The notes: generated from the letters alone by a model not told the origin. Shown: positions 43,003 through 52,961, numbered from the stretch's first letter. The stretch is 64,000 nucleotides of DNA from Nostoc sp. 'Peltigera membranacea cyanobiont' N6 (GCF_002949735.1 NZ_CP026681.1:6448501-6512500), one strand, 5' to 3'. Numbers and translations are program-made.

Positions 43003-45114
43003 TTAATTTACAGCAGCACTGACTAAACCATTGTGCCTGAGTAAAGCGATCGTACTTGGTTCGCGACCTCGGAAAGTTTTAAACACCTCCATTGGATGCT
43101 GACCACCACCAAGCGCCAGTACCGTATCCCGGTAACGCCGACCTGTAGCTTTTATAGCCTCTTCATTTTCTAGCCCAGCTTCTTCAAAAGCGGCAAAAGC
43201 ATCAGCGCTCAGTACCTCAGCCCACTTATAACTGTAGTAACCCGCCGCATAACCACCCTCAAAAATATGTCCAAAAGCACATAAAATAGCATCTTCTGGA
43301 AGTGGCTGTAAAACGGTAGTAGTCTTGGCTATGCGATGGCGCACATCTGATGGAGTTTCATTACTACCAGGGTGATAGCGATAGTGGAGTTCTAAATCAA
43401 GACTGCTTAAGTGAATCTGCCGCAACATGGCAGTACCACTCATATAATTACGCGCCGCTAGCAGCTTTTGATAATAATGCTCCGGTAGGGCTTCACCAGT
43501 TTTGTAATGCTTCGCCATACCAAACAAAGTGGGTCGCTCATAGCACCAGTTTTCCATAAACTGACTAGGTAGCTCTACTGCATCCCACTCTACATTATTG
43601 ATGCCTGCGGCTCCGGGATAGTCAACCTTAGTAAGTAGATGGTGCAGTCCATGACCAAATTCGTGGAACAAAGTCTCTACTTCATAGAAGGTCATTAAAC
43701 TAGGTTTACCATCTACGGGAGGACTTTGGTTACACACCAAATAAGCTACTGGTAAGCGGATGGCAATGACACCATTTTCAGTGATTTTGCCCCGATTAAT
43801 GCACACATCCATCCAAGCACCTCCACGTTTTTCTGCTGGACGGCTGTAGGGGTCTAAGTAGAAATAGGCTATGGGAGAACCAGTTTCGTCAGCAATTTGA
43901 AAATAACGGACATCCTCATGCCAGGCTGGGGCTTGACCATCGGCAGGAGTCACAGTAACACCAAACAGCCGCTTGACTAGTCCAAATAAACCGTCTAATA
44001 CTTGGGGAAGAGGAAAGTAGGGACGTAATTCTTCTGCGGTAAAGGCAAATTTTGCTTCTCGTTGGCGTTCTGCCCAAAAGGTGATATCCCAGTGTTTTAA
44101 GTCTTCAGCTTCTGCTGCTCCCTGTGCTGCTGCAAAAGCTTTGAGTTCTACCAAGTCTTTGACAGCAGCATCATAACTAGCGCGGCGTAGTTCTTCTAAT
44201 AGGGCGTTGACTGCTTCAACGTTGGGAGCCATTTTACTAGCGAGGCTCAATTGGGCAAAACTTTTAAAGCCTAGTATATCTGCAAGTTCTTGACGCAACT
44301 TTAAAATACGCTCAATTAAGGGGTTGTTATCCAAATCGCCAGATGAAGCGCGGGTGATATGAGCTTTGTAGAGTTTTTCACGCAAATCTCGCCGGGTGCT
44401 GTGCTGCATGAAAGGGCCATAGCTGGGAAAGTCTAAAGTAATCCGCCAGGGGCCATTTTCTGGTGTGGCGTTGCTTTCGCCAGCTGCACGAGCAACTTGA
44501 GCTGCTAAACTCACTAAGCTTGGTGGTAAACCGTCAATTTCTGCTTGTGTTGTTAGGGTTAAGCTGAAAGCTTTAGTGGCATCAAGTACATGGTTAGAAA
44601 ATTTGGTAGAAAGTTCCGCTAACTCCATTTGTATGGCGTTGAAACGCTCTCTTGCCTCTCCTTCCAAGCCAACACCGGAAAGTTCTGCATCCCGGATGGC
44701 AGCTTCTACAATGCGCTGTTGAGCTAATTCTAAAGTTGCCCAATTATCACTGGTACGGAGTGCTTTAAAAGCATTGTAGATGGGTTGGCTTTGACCGAGC
44801 TTATTGATAAATTGTACGACTAGTGGCTGTACGATTTCATGAGCTTCGCGCAGTTCCGGGCTATTTTTAACACCCATTAAATGATTCACCACCCCCCAAC
44901 TCCAGGTAAGCCGTTCTGTAAGCTTTTCTAAGGGTTCTATTAAACCACTCCAAGTAGGTTGTACATTAGCCTCTAGGGTGGCAAGCTGCTGGTCAAGTTC
45001 TGCCAACAACTGATTGAAAGCTGGTACTACTCGTTCTGGTTTAATCTCTGCAAAGGGAGGTAAGCCAACGCCTTGGAGTAAGGGATTTTCGGAAATAATG
45101 GTACTTGCACTCAT
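43003..45114 (-). CDS. prlC: Oligopeptidase A (M3 family metallopeptidase)
   Basis: 703 aa, cytoplasmic zinc peptidase that degrades short peptides, including cleaved signal peptides. The zinc site HEFGHGLHH (about 487) and downstream ligand region ending in NNVEWDAVELPSQFMENW are intact. RGGAWMDVC and AGYYSYKWAEVLSADAFAAFEE are M3 family marks. Length matches oligopeptidase A. ATG 45114. No neighbour appears to share its transcript. Confidence 0.94.
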   Translation of the reverse strand: MSASTIISENPLLQGVGLPPFAEIKPERVVPAFNQLLAELDQQLATLEANVQPTWSGLIEPLEKLTERLTWSWGVVNHLMGVKNSPELREAHEIVQPLVVQFINKLGQSQPIYNAFKALRTSDNWATLELAQQRIVEAAIRDAELSGVGLEGEARERFNAIQMELAELSTKFSNHVLDATKAFSLTLTTQAEIDGLPPSLVSLAAQVARAAGESNATPENGPWRITLDFPSYGPFMQHSTRRDLREKLYKAHITRASSGDLDNNPLIERILKLRQELADILGFKSFAQLSLASKMAPNVEAVNALLEELRRASYDAAVKDLVELKAFAAAQGAAEAEDLKHWDITFWAERQREAKFAFTAEELRPYFPLPQVLDGLFGLVKRLFGVTVTPADGQAPAWHEDVRYFQIADETGSPIAYFYLDPYSRPAEKRGGAWMDVCINRGKITENGVIAIRLPVAYLVCNQSPPVDGKPSLMTFYEVETLFHEFGHGLHHLLTKVDYPGAAGINNVEWDAVELPSQFMENWCYERPTLFGMAKHYKTGEALPEHYYQKLLAARNYMSGTAMLRQIHLSSLDLELHYRYHPGSNETPSDVRHRIAKTTTVLQPLPEDAILCAFGHIFEGGYAAGYYSYKWAEVLSADAFAAFEEAGLENEEAIKATGRRYRDTVLALGGGQHPMEVFKTFRGREPSTIALLRHNGLVSAAVN

Positions 45115-45725
45115 AGTTTTGTGTGAACCGCGAACTAATAAAAATCAATAATGATTTTTATTTATATATCTTCTAATGTAGCGATCGCTGCACTAAATAA
45201 TCTTGCCATTCTGAACAAAAAGGCAAAAAAAGCGAGAATTAATCATAAATTTATCCTGATACAGCTATTTTGTTTCGATTGTGAACAATATCTGACAGGG
45301 TGACAGTTCCAGAAATCTCAGCGAAAGTCTCTGAGATAATATAGTCATCCACCCATATTCTCAATCAGGTGGCTAATTATGACTAGTCTCTTACCCAGTT
45401 CTCAATCAACAGAAGTCTCGGTGTTGAGCCTGATAATATTTAGCTACTTCAACTTAAGCTCGTGCGATCGCAAAAAGACATCATCATGTACTATGTCAAA
45501 CAGGTAGCTCGGCCGTCAGCATGGGCGTTACCCTGAAAGTACGGTTTCAGTTCAAGAATCCTACGCTTTCAAGCCGTGGGAGTGTCTAATTAACTGAGTG
45601 CGATCGAGCATCCTTACCGAACCGAGAAGGGAGGCTCGACTTTTGTGATTTTATTTGGCAACTCATCTTTTTACTCGTAAAATCGAAGACAAGATCAAGG
45701 TCAGTAGAAAAGAGTCCCTAAATTA
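45115..45725. other. Gene-free region containing an IS605-type end
   Basis: About 610 bases. An IS200/IS605 right-end-like fold is at 45531-45590. A 42-codon ATG frame at 45379 has no family features. CGAGCATCCTT / AAGGGAGGCTCG near 45606-45639 forms a further imperfect hairpin with a T-rich tail. Confidence 0.5.
45531..45590 (+). mobile_element. Relic IS200/IS605 right end, omega-RNA-like fold
   Basis: Two adjacent hairpins, CTGAAA-GTACGG-TTTCAG (45533-45550) and CCTACGCTT-TC-AAGCCGTGGG (45560-45580), are joined by TTCAAGAAT and end in AGTGTC. TTCAAGAATCC plus a G/C-rich stem ending GTGGGAGTGTC is the usual right end of IS200/IS605 elements, where the end also supplies the 3' part of the TnpB omega RNA. 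No tnpA or tnpB remains. Placement is by motif recognition only. Confidence 0.6.
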
Positions 45726-46682
45726 ATGAATACGTTAATCAGTCAGGGTGGAAGAGTTATCACTAAACCTCAGATGGTAGACCGGATAAACGATATCGGT
45801 TGGCAAGCTCACCAAGGCAGTGTTGCTGCGATTATTCAGCTATTGAATGAAAAGCTAGCTAAGTCTGGTGTCAGAACTAGAGCCATTTTTTCTGATGGTG
45901 TCTTACAACTTCTGTGTGAAGCGGCTAGGATAGATCAACTTGAGCAATCCCCTCTCGTAGAACAAATCCAGCAAATTCTTGAATCTATCGCCCCGCGTCA
46001 CATTCGCCGGGTCAATATCAATAGTCGGATTGTTCGGGAACAACAATTACTGTGGTTAAAAGAAATAGATAGCGATCGCGACAACCAATTGCTTTGGTCG
46101 CATGAAATTGCCTTAATTCAGCCCAATATTGTAAAGCAACTAATTAAAGATTTCGCAGACGCTCAAGCTGAACTAGGAAAACCAACTTTTCCTAAAACCC
46201 CAGTCTCTCGTCCTTTGGTACTTATTAACAAAGAGAAACACAATAATAAACCTAAAACCAAGGTATTAGCAGCAGTTGGTTTATGCTCACTGTTGTTGCT
46301 TAGTTGGATTGTTTATGCTCAGTTAGGCGATCAACTAAAAAACCTAATGCAACTAGGAAGTTCTAAATCTTTAACTACAGAAAATACTAATCAGAGGAAA
46401 GCCCAAACACCATCTCGCGTTCCTAACAATAGCTTTGATGAGCCATCTGACGATCCATTTGCAATATCTGTGCGAATTGCAAATCTTGCTTCTACATCTG
46501 GTAAAACAGCCACAACCTCAACTCAGTGGCTAGAGATCGCTGCTAAGTGGCAACGGGCTTCAGATTTAATGAGTAAGGTACCACAAAATCACAGCCGTTA
46601 TCAGGAAGCTAAAATTCGGACTCAACTATATAAGAAATATAGTGAGGCGGCGCAGAAAGAAGCTGAGAAGAGTAAATCTTAG
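45726..46682 (+). CDS. Membrane-anchored protein of unknown function
   Basis: 318 aa. A soluble N-terminal domain (1-165, with MVDRINDIGWQAHQGSVAAIIQLLNEKL and PRHIRRVNINSRIVREQQLLWLKEI) is followed by one membrane span (about 181-201) and a C-terminal polar tail (about 205-318) with a helical TQWLEIAAKWQRASDLM segment. It starts at ATG 45726. I do not recognise the family. It lies 140 bp after the IS605-type relic. Confidence 0.7.
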   Translation: MNTLISQGGRVITKPQMVDRINDIGWQAHQGSVAAIIQLLNEKLAKSGVRTRAIFSDGVLQLLCEAARIDQLEQSPLVEQIQQILESIAPRHIRRVNINSRIVREQQLLWLKEIDSDRDNQLLWSHEIALIQPNIVKQLIKDFADAQAELGKPTFPKTPVSRPLVLINKEKHNNKPKTKVLAAVGLCSLLLLSWIVYAQLGDQLKNLMQLGSSKSLTTENTNQRKAQTPSRVPNNSFDEPSDDPFAISVRIANLASTSGKTATTSTQWLEIAAKWQRASDLMSKVPQNHSRYQEAKIRTQLYKKYSEAAQKEAEKSKS

Positions 46683-47121
46683 TACAGTTTTGCGTGAAAT
46701 CGTAGCGTTTTTAAACGCACTAAGTAGCAAAGGTAAGTGCAGATGCGCTTTGCCTTTCCGTAGGGTAGGGACACAGAGTCTTGTCAAATTTAATTCGCTA
46801 CGAATTAGTTAAAATCTGTACTTAGTTTTGTAATTTATCAATAAAAGCTTTAATAAATAGCCAATTCCTTGTACCAAGGTGAGAATAGCTACTTCTAATT
46901 GAGACTTAAAAAAATTAAATATTCAAGAATTTATAATTATTATTAAGAGGCTGCTATTGGTAGCTTCTTAATGTTGCTGAAAAAGTAATTTTATTTAATA
47001 TAGAACGTAATCTTGCGCCGGACAATTAGAAAAATCGACCTTATTGTATTGTCAATAAAGTCGATTGAATCAAGTAGATTGATTTATGGGGTCAATCCAA
47101 AATCCAAAATGTCTATATCCC
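46683..47121. other. Convergent intergenic region with hairpin
   Basis: About 440 bases. TTAAGAGGCTGC-TATTG-GTAGCTTCTTAA at 46943-46971 is a strong hairpin (12 bp with G-U/mismatch). No T-run follows closely. A 91-codon frame overlapping the exporter 3' end has no features. Confidence 0.5.
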
Positions 47122-48942
47122 CTAACTTAGAAGTTCTCCTGTTTCTTGCAGGGAGTGTAAGCGGCGATAAATGCCCTCGTGACGCAAGAGTTCATCGTGG
47201 CTACCCACTTCTACAATCTTTCCTTGCTCCAGAACTACAATTTTATCTGCTTCCCGCACTGTACTTAAACGGTGAGCAATCACAATAGTGGTGCAAGTTC
47301 CCTGAATCGATCGCATCGCTAGCTGAATTGAACGCTCAGACTCATAATCTAAACTAGAGGTGGCTTCGTCAAAAATCAGCACGTCTGGTTGCACTAACAA
47401 CGCCCTCGCAATTCCTAAGCGTTGTCTTTGTCCTCCAGATAACCTCACACCTCGTTCCCCCACGACGGTGTAATAACCTTTGGGTAACTGCTGCACTACT
47501 TCATCGACTCTGGCAATTCTACAGGCTTCTTTTACCTGCTCTAAACTGGCATCCCGTCTACCATAAGTCAGGTTATCCAATATAGTACCGTTGAAAACGT
47601 CTACTTCTTGGTGAACGATCGCTAATCTTCGTCTATACTTACCCACATTCAAAGTGCGAATATCTTGACCATCAATCAAAATTCGACCTGATTGAGGTTC
47701 AAAATATCGTAACAGCAACTTCACCAAAGTAGACTTACCAGAACCGGAACGCCCCACTAATGCCACTGTTTGGTATGGCTCAATTAACAAGTTGATATCT
47801 TGCAAAACTTGACGGTTAGCCTCATATCCAAAACTGAGGTGCGACAACTCAACTTTTCCAGTAAATTTATAAGGTGATTCTGTGTGGTTACTCTCTTCTA
47901 AAAGACTAGCTGAATCAGATGCAGTTGGCTCTTGGAGAAATTCGTGAAACCGCAGCATTGAAGAATAACGACGGGCAAAAAGTTCTGCCAAATTGCTAAT
48001 AGGTTCTAATTCGGCATAAGCCATGCTAGAAAGAGTTAAAGTCATGACAAAGTGACCGATAGAAATTCTCCCATCTACTGTTGCTGCTAAAGTCAAACCC
48101 AGTATTGAAAATACGCAAAACTGAATTACAGTCCTTTGCCAAGTAGCCAGTTTCGTATAACCTTTGTGGACGCGATACTCAACTACCATTAGCTCGCGAT
48201 CCAAACGTTGCTTTTGCCGCTTCAGTTCGTTAGCTTCTGTAGCAAATGCTTTCACCGTTTTGATATTGGTAATCAGTTCAGAATTACGACTTTCAGTATC
48301 CTCTCCATATTTATCCAGAATAGTTTCGTGCCAAATTAGCTGCTTTAAATCCTTCAAGGTAAAGCTAAGAATAACTACAAAGGAAATCAGATACAAAATT
48401 GCAATTCGCCACTCAATCACCAAGATAAACACGAAAATTCCCAGTACCCGAACTAGTTTAGGAATTAACTGTCCAGCAATTTCGGGGTAAGTAAAAGTGT
48501 GGTTAGAAATACCTCTAGCTATTCTTCCAGCGATGCGTCCAGGGTTATTTTCATCATAAAATTCTAGTGGAAGAGTGAGAATTTTTTCTATAGCTGTTTG
48601 GGCTTTCTGGCGACGCATCCTTAAGGTTATATCCCAATGAAACCAATGGGTTAACCAAGGTTGTGTTGGCGCTTTGACTACGGTGACAAGGAAAACTAAA
48701 CCCAGTAATAAACTCAAAGATAGAGTTTTGGTAACTGGATAATTAGTGATGTCAGAAAAAGTTGCGATCGCACTTTGAAGTGGTTTATCCAATGGTTGAG
48801 CAGACAAAACGTTTAATATCTGCCCGATCGCGTAAGGAACAACCAAATCAATAATTTCGTAAACGCTGGATGCTGCGATACTAAAGAGACTCAGCTTCCA
48901 ATCAGAGCGAAAGTAATTGACAATATCTTGAAATTTGGCCAT
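47122..48942 (-). CDS. ABC exporter, fused membrane and ATPase domains
   Basis: 606 aa from ATG 48942; GTG 48951 is an alternative. Six membrane helices (about 20-320) are followed by the ATPase with Walker A LVGRSGSGKSTL (about 395), signature LSGGQRQRLGIARALL, Walker B LIFDEATSSLD and the H-loop AHRLST. This is the homodimer-type lipid/peptide/drug exporter layout. The substrate is unknown. An SP-rich stretch between the domains is not conserved. No operon partner is close. Confidence 0.93.
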   Translation of the reverse strand: MAKFQDIVNYFRSDWKLSLFSIAASSVYEIIDLVVPYAIGQILNVLSAQPLDKPLQSAIATFSDITNYPVTKTLSLSLLLGLVFLVTVVKAPTQPWLTHWFHWDITLRMRRQKAQTAIEKILTLPLEFYDENNPGRIAGRIARGISNHTFTYPEIAGQLIPKLVRVLGIFVFILVIEWRIAILYLISFVVILSFTLKDLKQLIWHETILDKYGEDTESRNSELITNIKTVKAFATEANELKRQKQRLDRELMVVEYRVHKGYTKLATWQRTVIQFCVFSILGLTLAATVDGRISIGHFVMTLTLSSMAYAELEPISNLAELFARRYSSMLRFHEFLQEPTASDSASLLEESNHTESPYKFTGKVELSHLSFGYEANRQVLQDINLLIEPYQTVALVGRSGSGKSTLVKLLLRYFEPQSGRILIDGQDIRTLNVGKYRRRLAIVHQEVDVFNGTILDNLTYGRRDASLEQVKEACRIARVDEVVQQLPKGYYTVVGERGVRLSGGQRQRLGIARALLVQPDVLIFDEATSSLDYESERSIQLAMRSIQGTCTTIVIAHRLSTVREADKIVVLEQGKIVEVGSHDELLRHEGIYRRLHSLQETGELLS

Positions 48943-49034
48943 GATGCACACCGTCCAAGAGCGCGATCGTGAGCTTGGAATTTATATACTACAAACGTAA
49001 TACAAATTAGTCAAGGTCTATTAAGTTTAAATCA

Positions 49035-49832
49035 TTATTTCTGAGTATTAGGTATTTGTACTGGAACAAACTCTAGGCGATATCGATAGAGAGCAACTGG
49101 TCGAGAACCAGCTTTAAAGTAATCTGGATCTTGAGATGAAAGATAGACAGCAGTAACTTGATCTGCTTCAATTGCCGGATTAGTCGTTAAAAGTTTATGA
49201 TAGGCGGTGGTAGATTCTACGGAGTTTAAATAGGGGCGTGAACCGCCTTTAAATAATTGTTGAAATACTTCTGTAGTGATAAATTTGCCATCAGGGATAG
49301 TTTCTGTAGCCCGTGCAGTCACAATGGAAACTAATTGGCGACTGCTACGCAAGAATGTAATCTGACGATTAGGTGAATCTGGATCTACTTTGACTAATAA
49401 CACTGCTTCATCCCCTAAATAAGCCCGTGCCAAGTTCAAACTATTAAACGATCTATCTGCTACTAAAATTGGGGATTTGTTATCTATCTGAGGAAATATT
49501 TTTAACCTAGCAATAGGTGGTAGCTGTTTCACAAATCTTACTACAAAACTCACAGGCTGATTTAATTGTCGGCGATTACCTTCAAACCCTGGAGTTACGA
49601 TATCTGGTGCTAAAGGTGCGGCTAAATCTACTAAAGTACTGGTAACTTGCCAAGAACCAGCCATCCATTCAGGGTAAATCAAATCACCCAGAGCCGGTTG
49701 CACTGACGTTAATTTTTCCCACTGAGGAAAATTTGCTAACCGTTCAGACAACTCTCCTGCAAAAGCTTCGCTACTCCATAGTAGGAACGAAACAACTAAG
49801 CAAAAACTCCAAATCGCCTTCTTTGTAAGCAT
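49035..49832 (-). CDS. Exported DUF6816-like protein
   Basis: 265 aa. A signal peptide (about 1-25, cleavage AFA-G) precedes a body with PQWEKLTSVQPALGDLIYPEWMAGSWQVTST, which matches the cyanobacterial DUF6816 group of probable thylakoid-lumen or periplasmic proteins. The lipocalin-like GSW start suggests a small barrel; that is inference. ATG 49832. It is upstream of the exporter on the same strand by about 90 bp. Confidence 0.7.
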   Translation of the reverse strand: MLTKKAIWSFCLVVSFLLWSSEAFAGELSERLANFPQWEKLTSVQPALGDLIYPEWMAGSWQVTSTLVDLAAPLAPDIVTPGFEGNRRQLNQPVSFVVRFVKQLPPIARLKIFPQIDNKSPILVADRSFNSLNLARAYLGDEAVLLVKVDPDSPNRQITFLRSSRQLVSIVTARATETIPDGKFITTEVFQQLFKGGSRPYLNSVESTTAYHKLLTTNPAIEADQVTAVYLSSQDPDYFKAGSRPVALYRYRLEFVPVQIPNTQK

Positions 49833-50112
49833 CGGTAGTGTTTGTTTAATATTTATTTTTTATGGAATAAAAATTTATCTCCAGGAAAATAAAGCATTTA
49901 AGGTATTGCTCATTATCCAGCTAGCTAATCACACATTGAGCTATGATATGTAGTACATAAAATTTTCAGATAAGTTATCATAATTGGGTGTTTGAAAAGT
50001 AAATTATTGCTAGTGTACAATTCCATAAAATGCTGATTATTTAATTTATATTATATCAATCCCATAAATTTTGGTGATAGCTAAGTTATTTGCAAAATTA
50101 GGAAAATAATAA
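49833..50112. other. Divergent intergenic region
   Basis: 280 A/T-rich bases between the exported protein and the TIR protein. They probably hold both promoters. No palindrome stands out. Confidence 0.4.
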
Positions 50113-51228
50113 ATGAACGCACGTCAAAATGAAGTTTGTTTGCTCTACTCTGAATCGGATAAAGCTATAGCAAGTCTCCTAGAAGATGCTTTAAATTATT
50201 ATAGTATTAATGTATGGCAAGCACAAAATATTTCTATAGGAAGTAAAATCATAAATCAAACAACAGAAATGCTAGATAAAGCTAAATTTGTCATAGTTTT
50301 ATGGTCAAATAATTCTGTAAAATCTGCCTTATTAAAAAGCTTGGCTTCGGAAGCAAAAAAAAATAATAAGATTCTGATTCCTGTATTAATTGAAAATATT
50401 AAAATCCCTGGAGAATTTTTAGATATTCAACCAGCTTATCTATTAAATTGGGATGGAGATCACGAAAACGAACAAATTGTCAAACTTTGGAGACTCATCC
50501 AAGACAAAGTTCTGAAATATCGTAGTAAAAAAGTAGGATTTAATCAATTTATCGCTATTTTAGGTCTAGTATTAACAGGATTAAGTGTAATTATTGCTAT
50601 TACAACTCCAGAAGTTAGATGTTTTTTCAAACTCCAATGTTCCGAAAATACATCTAGCGAAAAAACTCTAAAATCTTCTGAAGTTACCTCACAATCACCT
50701 ACTGAAACTGATTTGCCAAATCCGATTAAATCAACACCAACACCTCAGCCTATTATTGAAAATCCTTTACCAAATAAAACTCCTGCGCCTACACTCACTG
50801 ACAAGAATAACCCAAGTATTCAACAAGAAACAGGATCTCAACAATCGGTCGAAGTAGAAGGGTTTATTTTTAAACTTAAAAGCTGCAAAAGATTAAATGA
50901 AAATGTAAAATGTGATGTATTAATAACAAATACCCTCAAGGATAGAGAACTGAGGTTATATGGTAATTATACCTCTAAAAGAAGCAAATTTTTGGATTTA
51001 GAGGGTATTACATATCCTGCTGACTCAGTTGAAATTGATGCAATTAAAAATAATTATTACGTTAGTACACAACTTATCCAAAATGCTAATGTTAGGTTGA
51101 GTGTGAGTTTTATCGAAATTCCTTTACAAGTCAATAAGATACAAGTACTTAACATTGAAGCAGAAGGATTTGACTCACCTAAATCACTTAAAGATATTCA
51201 ATTTCGTGACATCGTATTATCTAAATAA
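50113..51228 (+). CDS. Membrane-anchored TIR-domain protein
   Basis: 371 aa. The N-terminal TIR domain (1-130) has box 1 VCLLYSESDKAIASLLEDAL, ISIGSKIINQ, and SALLKSLASEAKKNN with Glu80 at the position of the catalytic Glu of NAD-cleaving TIRs. A membrane span follows (144-166), then a Ser/Thr/Pro linker (about 175-250) and a beta-rich C-domain (about 252-371; FIFKLKSCKRLNENVKCDVLITN, DRELRLYGN) seen on other Nostoc signalling proteins. The C-domain should lie outside the membrane. No defence partner is adjacent. ATG 50113. Confidence 0.85.
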   Translation: MNARQNEVCLLYSESDKAIASLLEDALNYYSINVWQAQNISIGSKIINQTTEMLDKAKFVIVLWSNNSVKSALLKSLASEAKKNNKILIPVLIENIKIPGEFLDIQPAYLLNWDGDHENEQIVKLWRLIQDKVLKYRSKKVGFNQFIAILGLVLTGLSVIIAITTPEVRCFFKLQCSENTSSEKTLKSSEVTSQSPTETDLPNPIKSTPTPQPIIENPLPNKTPAPTLTDKNNPSIQQETGSQQSVEVEGFIFKLKSCKRLNENVKCDVLITNTLKDRELRLYGNYTSKRSKFLDLEGITYPADSVEIDAIKNNYYVSTQLIQNANVRLSVSFIEIPLQVNKIQVLNIEAEGFDSPKSLKDIQFRDIVLSK

Positions 51229-51268
51229 TTGGTGATTGACGATTTTCTACAATTACCAATTATCCATA

Positions 51269-51673
51269 TTAAATCTCTGCTGGTAAGGGTTCCCAAACTT
51301 CCCCATACTTCTCTTTTAAAGTCTCCCAAGCTTCCACCTGTCCTGGTTCATATTCTCCGGGTTTACCCCATTGCAAAAATAGGCTTAAAGCAGACTCATG
51401 TTTATCATCTAAAAACCGAATAGCATAGGTTGTAAAATTTCCTCTTTTTGCTTCACCCGTTTCAAATTTAACCTGAATAATTCTGTCCATATTCAAATGA
51501 AATTCAAAGCCTTCAGTGTGCATGTTTGCATACTTACCTTTTGGTAATTCTGCATAAAATAGCTTTTCAACCTTGCCCCGTGCTTCTAATACAGCCGCAC
51601 TACTAGTAACAATTAAACGCAAAGTTCCAAGAGTCTCACAAGCTTCTAAAAATTCTTTCAAAGTAGTACTCAT
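51269..51673 (-). CDS. Conserved cyanobacterial protein, unknown function
   Basis: 134 aa, soluble, with TLKEFLEACETLGTLRLIV, NMHTEGFEFHLNMDRI and TYAIRFLDDKHESALSLFLQWG. The layout of a Gly-rich strand and a single His region recalls the ChuX/HutX heme-handling fold, but this is weak. It is convergent with the TIR gene and upstream of the phoH cluster end. ATG 51673. Confidence 0.65.
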   Translation of the reverse strand: MSTTLKEFLEACETLGTLRLIVTSSAAVLEARGKVEKLFYAELPKGKYANMHTEGFEFHLNMDRIIQVKFETGEAKRGNFTTYAIRFLDDKHESALSLFLQWGKPGEYEPGQVEAWETLKEKYGEVWEPLPAEI

Positions 51674-51702
51674 AAATTATTATCCTTTGTTATTTGTTCA
51701 TA

Positions 51703-51751
51703 CCCAATGCCCAATGCCCAATTCCCAATTCCCAATTCCCAATGCCCAATT
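51703..51751. repeat. STRR heptamer array CCCAATG/CCCAATT x7
   Basis: Seven 7-bp units (G, G, T, T, T, G, T at the variable last base) immediately before the phoH stop codon at 51753. One of several heptamer tracts in this window. Confidence 0.95.
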
Positions 51752-51752
51752 C

Positions 51753-52706
51753 CTATTTTTCGTATTGTTCATAAGCTGCAACAATTCGCTGAACAAGAGG
51801 ATGGCGCACGACATCTTTTTGAGTAAATTCGCAAAAAGCAATGCCTTCAACGTGTTTTAAAATTTGTAAAGCCACTCCTAAACCCGATTGTTGGTGAAGT
51901 GGTAAATCAGTTTGTGTCATGTCGCCTGTAATCACCATCCGCGAACGGAAACCCAAACGAGTCAAAACCATTTTCATCTGAGCGGGTGTGGTATTTTGAG
52001 CTTCATCGACAATGATAAAAGCGTTATTGAGGGTGCGTCCCCGCATATAGGCGAGAGGTGCGACTTCAATCACACCACGTTCCATTAAACTGGGTACTTT
52101 TTCTGGGTCGATAAATTCATAAATAGCATCATAAAGGGGGCGAAGATAGGGATTAACTTTCTGCTGTAAGTCTCCAGGCAAAAAACCGAGTTTTTCACCG
52201 GCTTCAACGGCAGGACGAGTTAAAATTAGCTTTTCAACTTGGTTGGCAAGGAGTGCTTGGACGGCGACAACAACGGCGAGATAAGTCTTACCAGTACCAG
52301 CAGGCCCGATCCCAAAGGTGAGATCGCGCTTACGGAGTGCGTCGATATATTGACGCTGACGAAAGGTTTTAGCACGGATTTCTTCGCCTCGGCGATTTTT
52401 GGCAAGGACATTTCGCTGTAAATCTTGCAATTCCCCTTGCCGATCGCTATCTATGGCTTGACGGGCTGTTAAAATATCGGCACTGGTGATAGTATTGCCC
52501 TTAATCCAGAGGTCTTCAAGCGATCGCACTAATCGAGAAGCCAGATCGATTTGCCCCTCAGTACCAGAAATCAATAATTCTTGCCCGCGTAAGACTAAAG
52601 TCGCTCCTGTTTGGCGAGATAGGATTTTGAGATTTTCTTCTCCATCTCCCCCAAGAGCGATCGCACTAGCAACATTCGGCAGCTGAATTGTTAAAGCACC
52701 TGCCAT
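51753..52706 (-). CDS. phoH: PhoH-like ATPase
   Basis: 317 aa from ATG 52706 (MAGALTIQLPN); an upstream TTG at 52742 is less likely. The P-loop is GPAGTGKTYLA (about 132), with the Walker B-type FIIVDEAQNTTPAQ and RMVITGDMTQTD. PhoH proteins are ATP/GTPases linked to RNA metabolism and ribosome maturation. The gene is the last of the ffh-rpsP-khpA-phoH run on the minus strand, a layout kept across cyanobacteria. The N-terminal KH-like domain is visible (IALGGDGEENLKILSRQTG). Confidence 0.95.
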   Translation of the reverse strand: MAGALTIQLPNVASAIALGGDGEENLKILSRQTGATLVLRGQELLISGTEGQIDLASRLVRSLEDLWIKGNTITSADILTARQAIDSDRQGELQDLQRNVLAKNRRGEEIRAKTFRQRQYIDALRKRDLTFGIGPAGTGKTYLAVVVAVQALLANQVEKLILTRPAVEAGEKLGFLPGDLQQKVNPYLRPLYDAIYEFIDPEKVPSLMERGVIEVAPLAYMRGRTLNNAFIIVDEAQNTTPAQMKMVLTRLGFRSRMVITGDMTQTDLPLHQQSGLGVALQILKHVEGIAFCEFTQKDVVRHPLVQRIVAAYEQYEK

Positions 52707-52961
52707 AGTATTTTTTAATTCGTAAGGATCTATTTTTGACAAAGGTTAATATTTTTTCGCTAAAGGCGAAATTACGCTTTTTACTTACATTTTAGAAACA
52801 TATTTGCAACAAATGAATCAACCGTAGGAGCGTAAATCTGTACGTCCCTACTGGATAAAGAGTTCAAAAAATATCCAAAAATCTTTTTGCTACTTTCCAT
52901 CTTTACAAAAATTCTGAGCGGAGGTAACTACAACCGCTCAGATTTGCTCTCTAGTTTGAAC

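Noticed and set aside
45379..45507. 42-codon ATG frame MTSLLPSSQSTEV near the IS605-type end
   Set aside because: Too short, no homology seen; it probably falls within the relic or upstream region.
47013..47288. 91-codon frame overlapping the ABC exporter 3' end
   Set aside because: It runs antisense to a well-supported gene and has no features.
51269..51673. Firm assignment as a ChuX/HutX heme carrier
   Set aside because: Similarity is only in general layout; no diagnostic motif could be confirmed.
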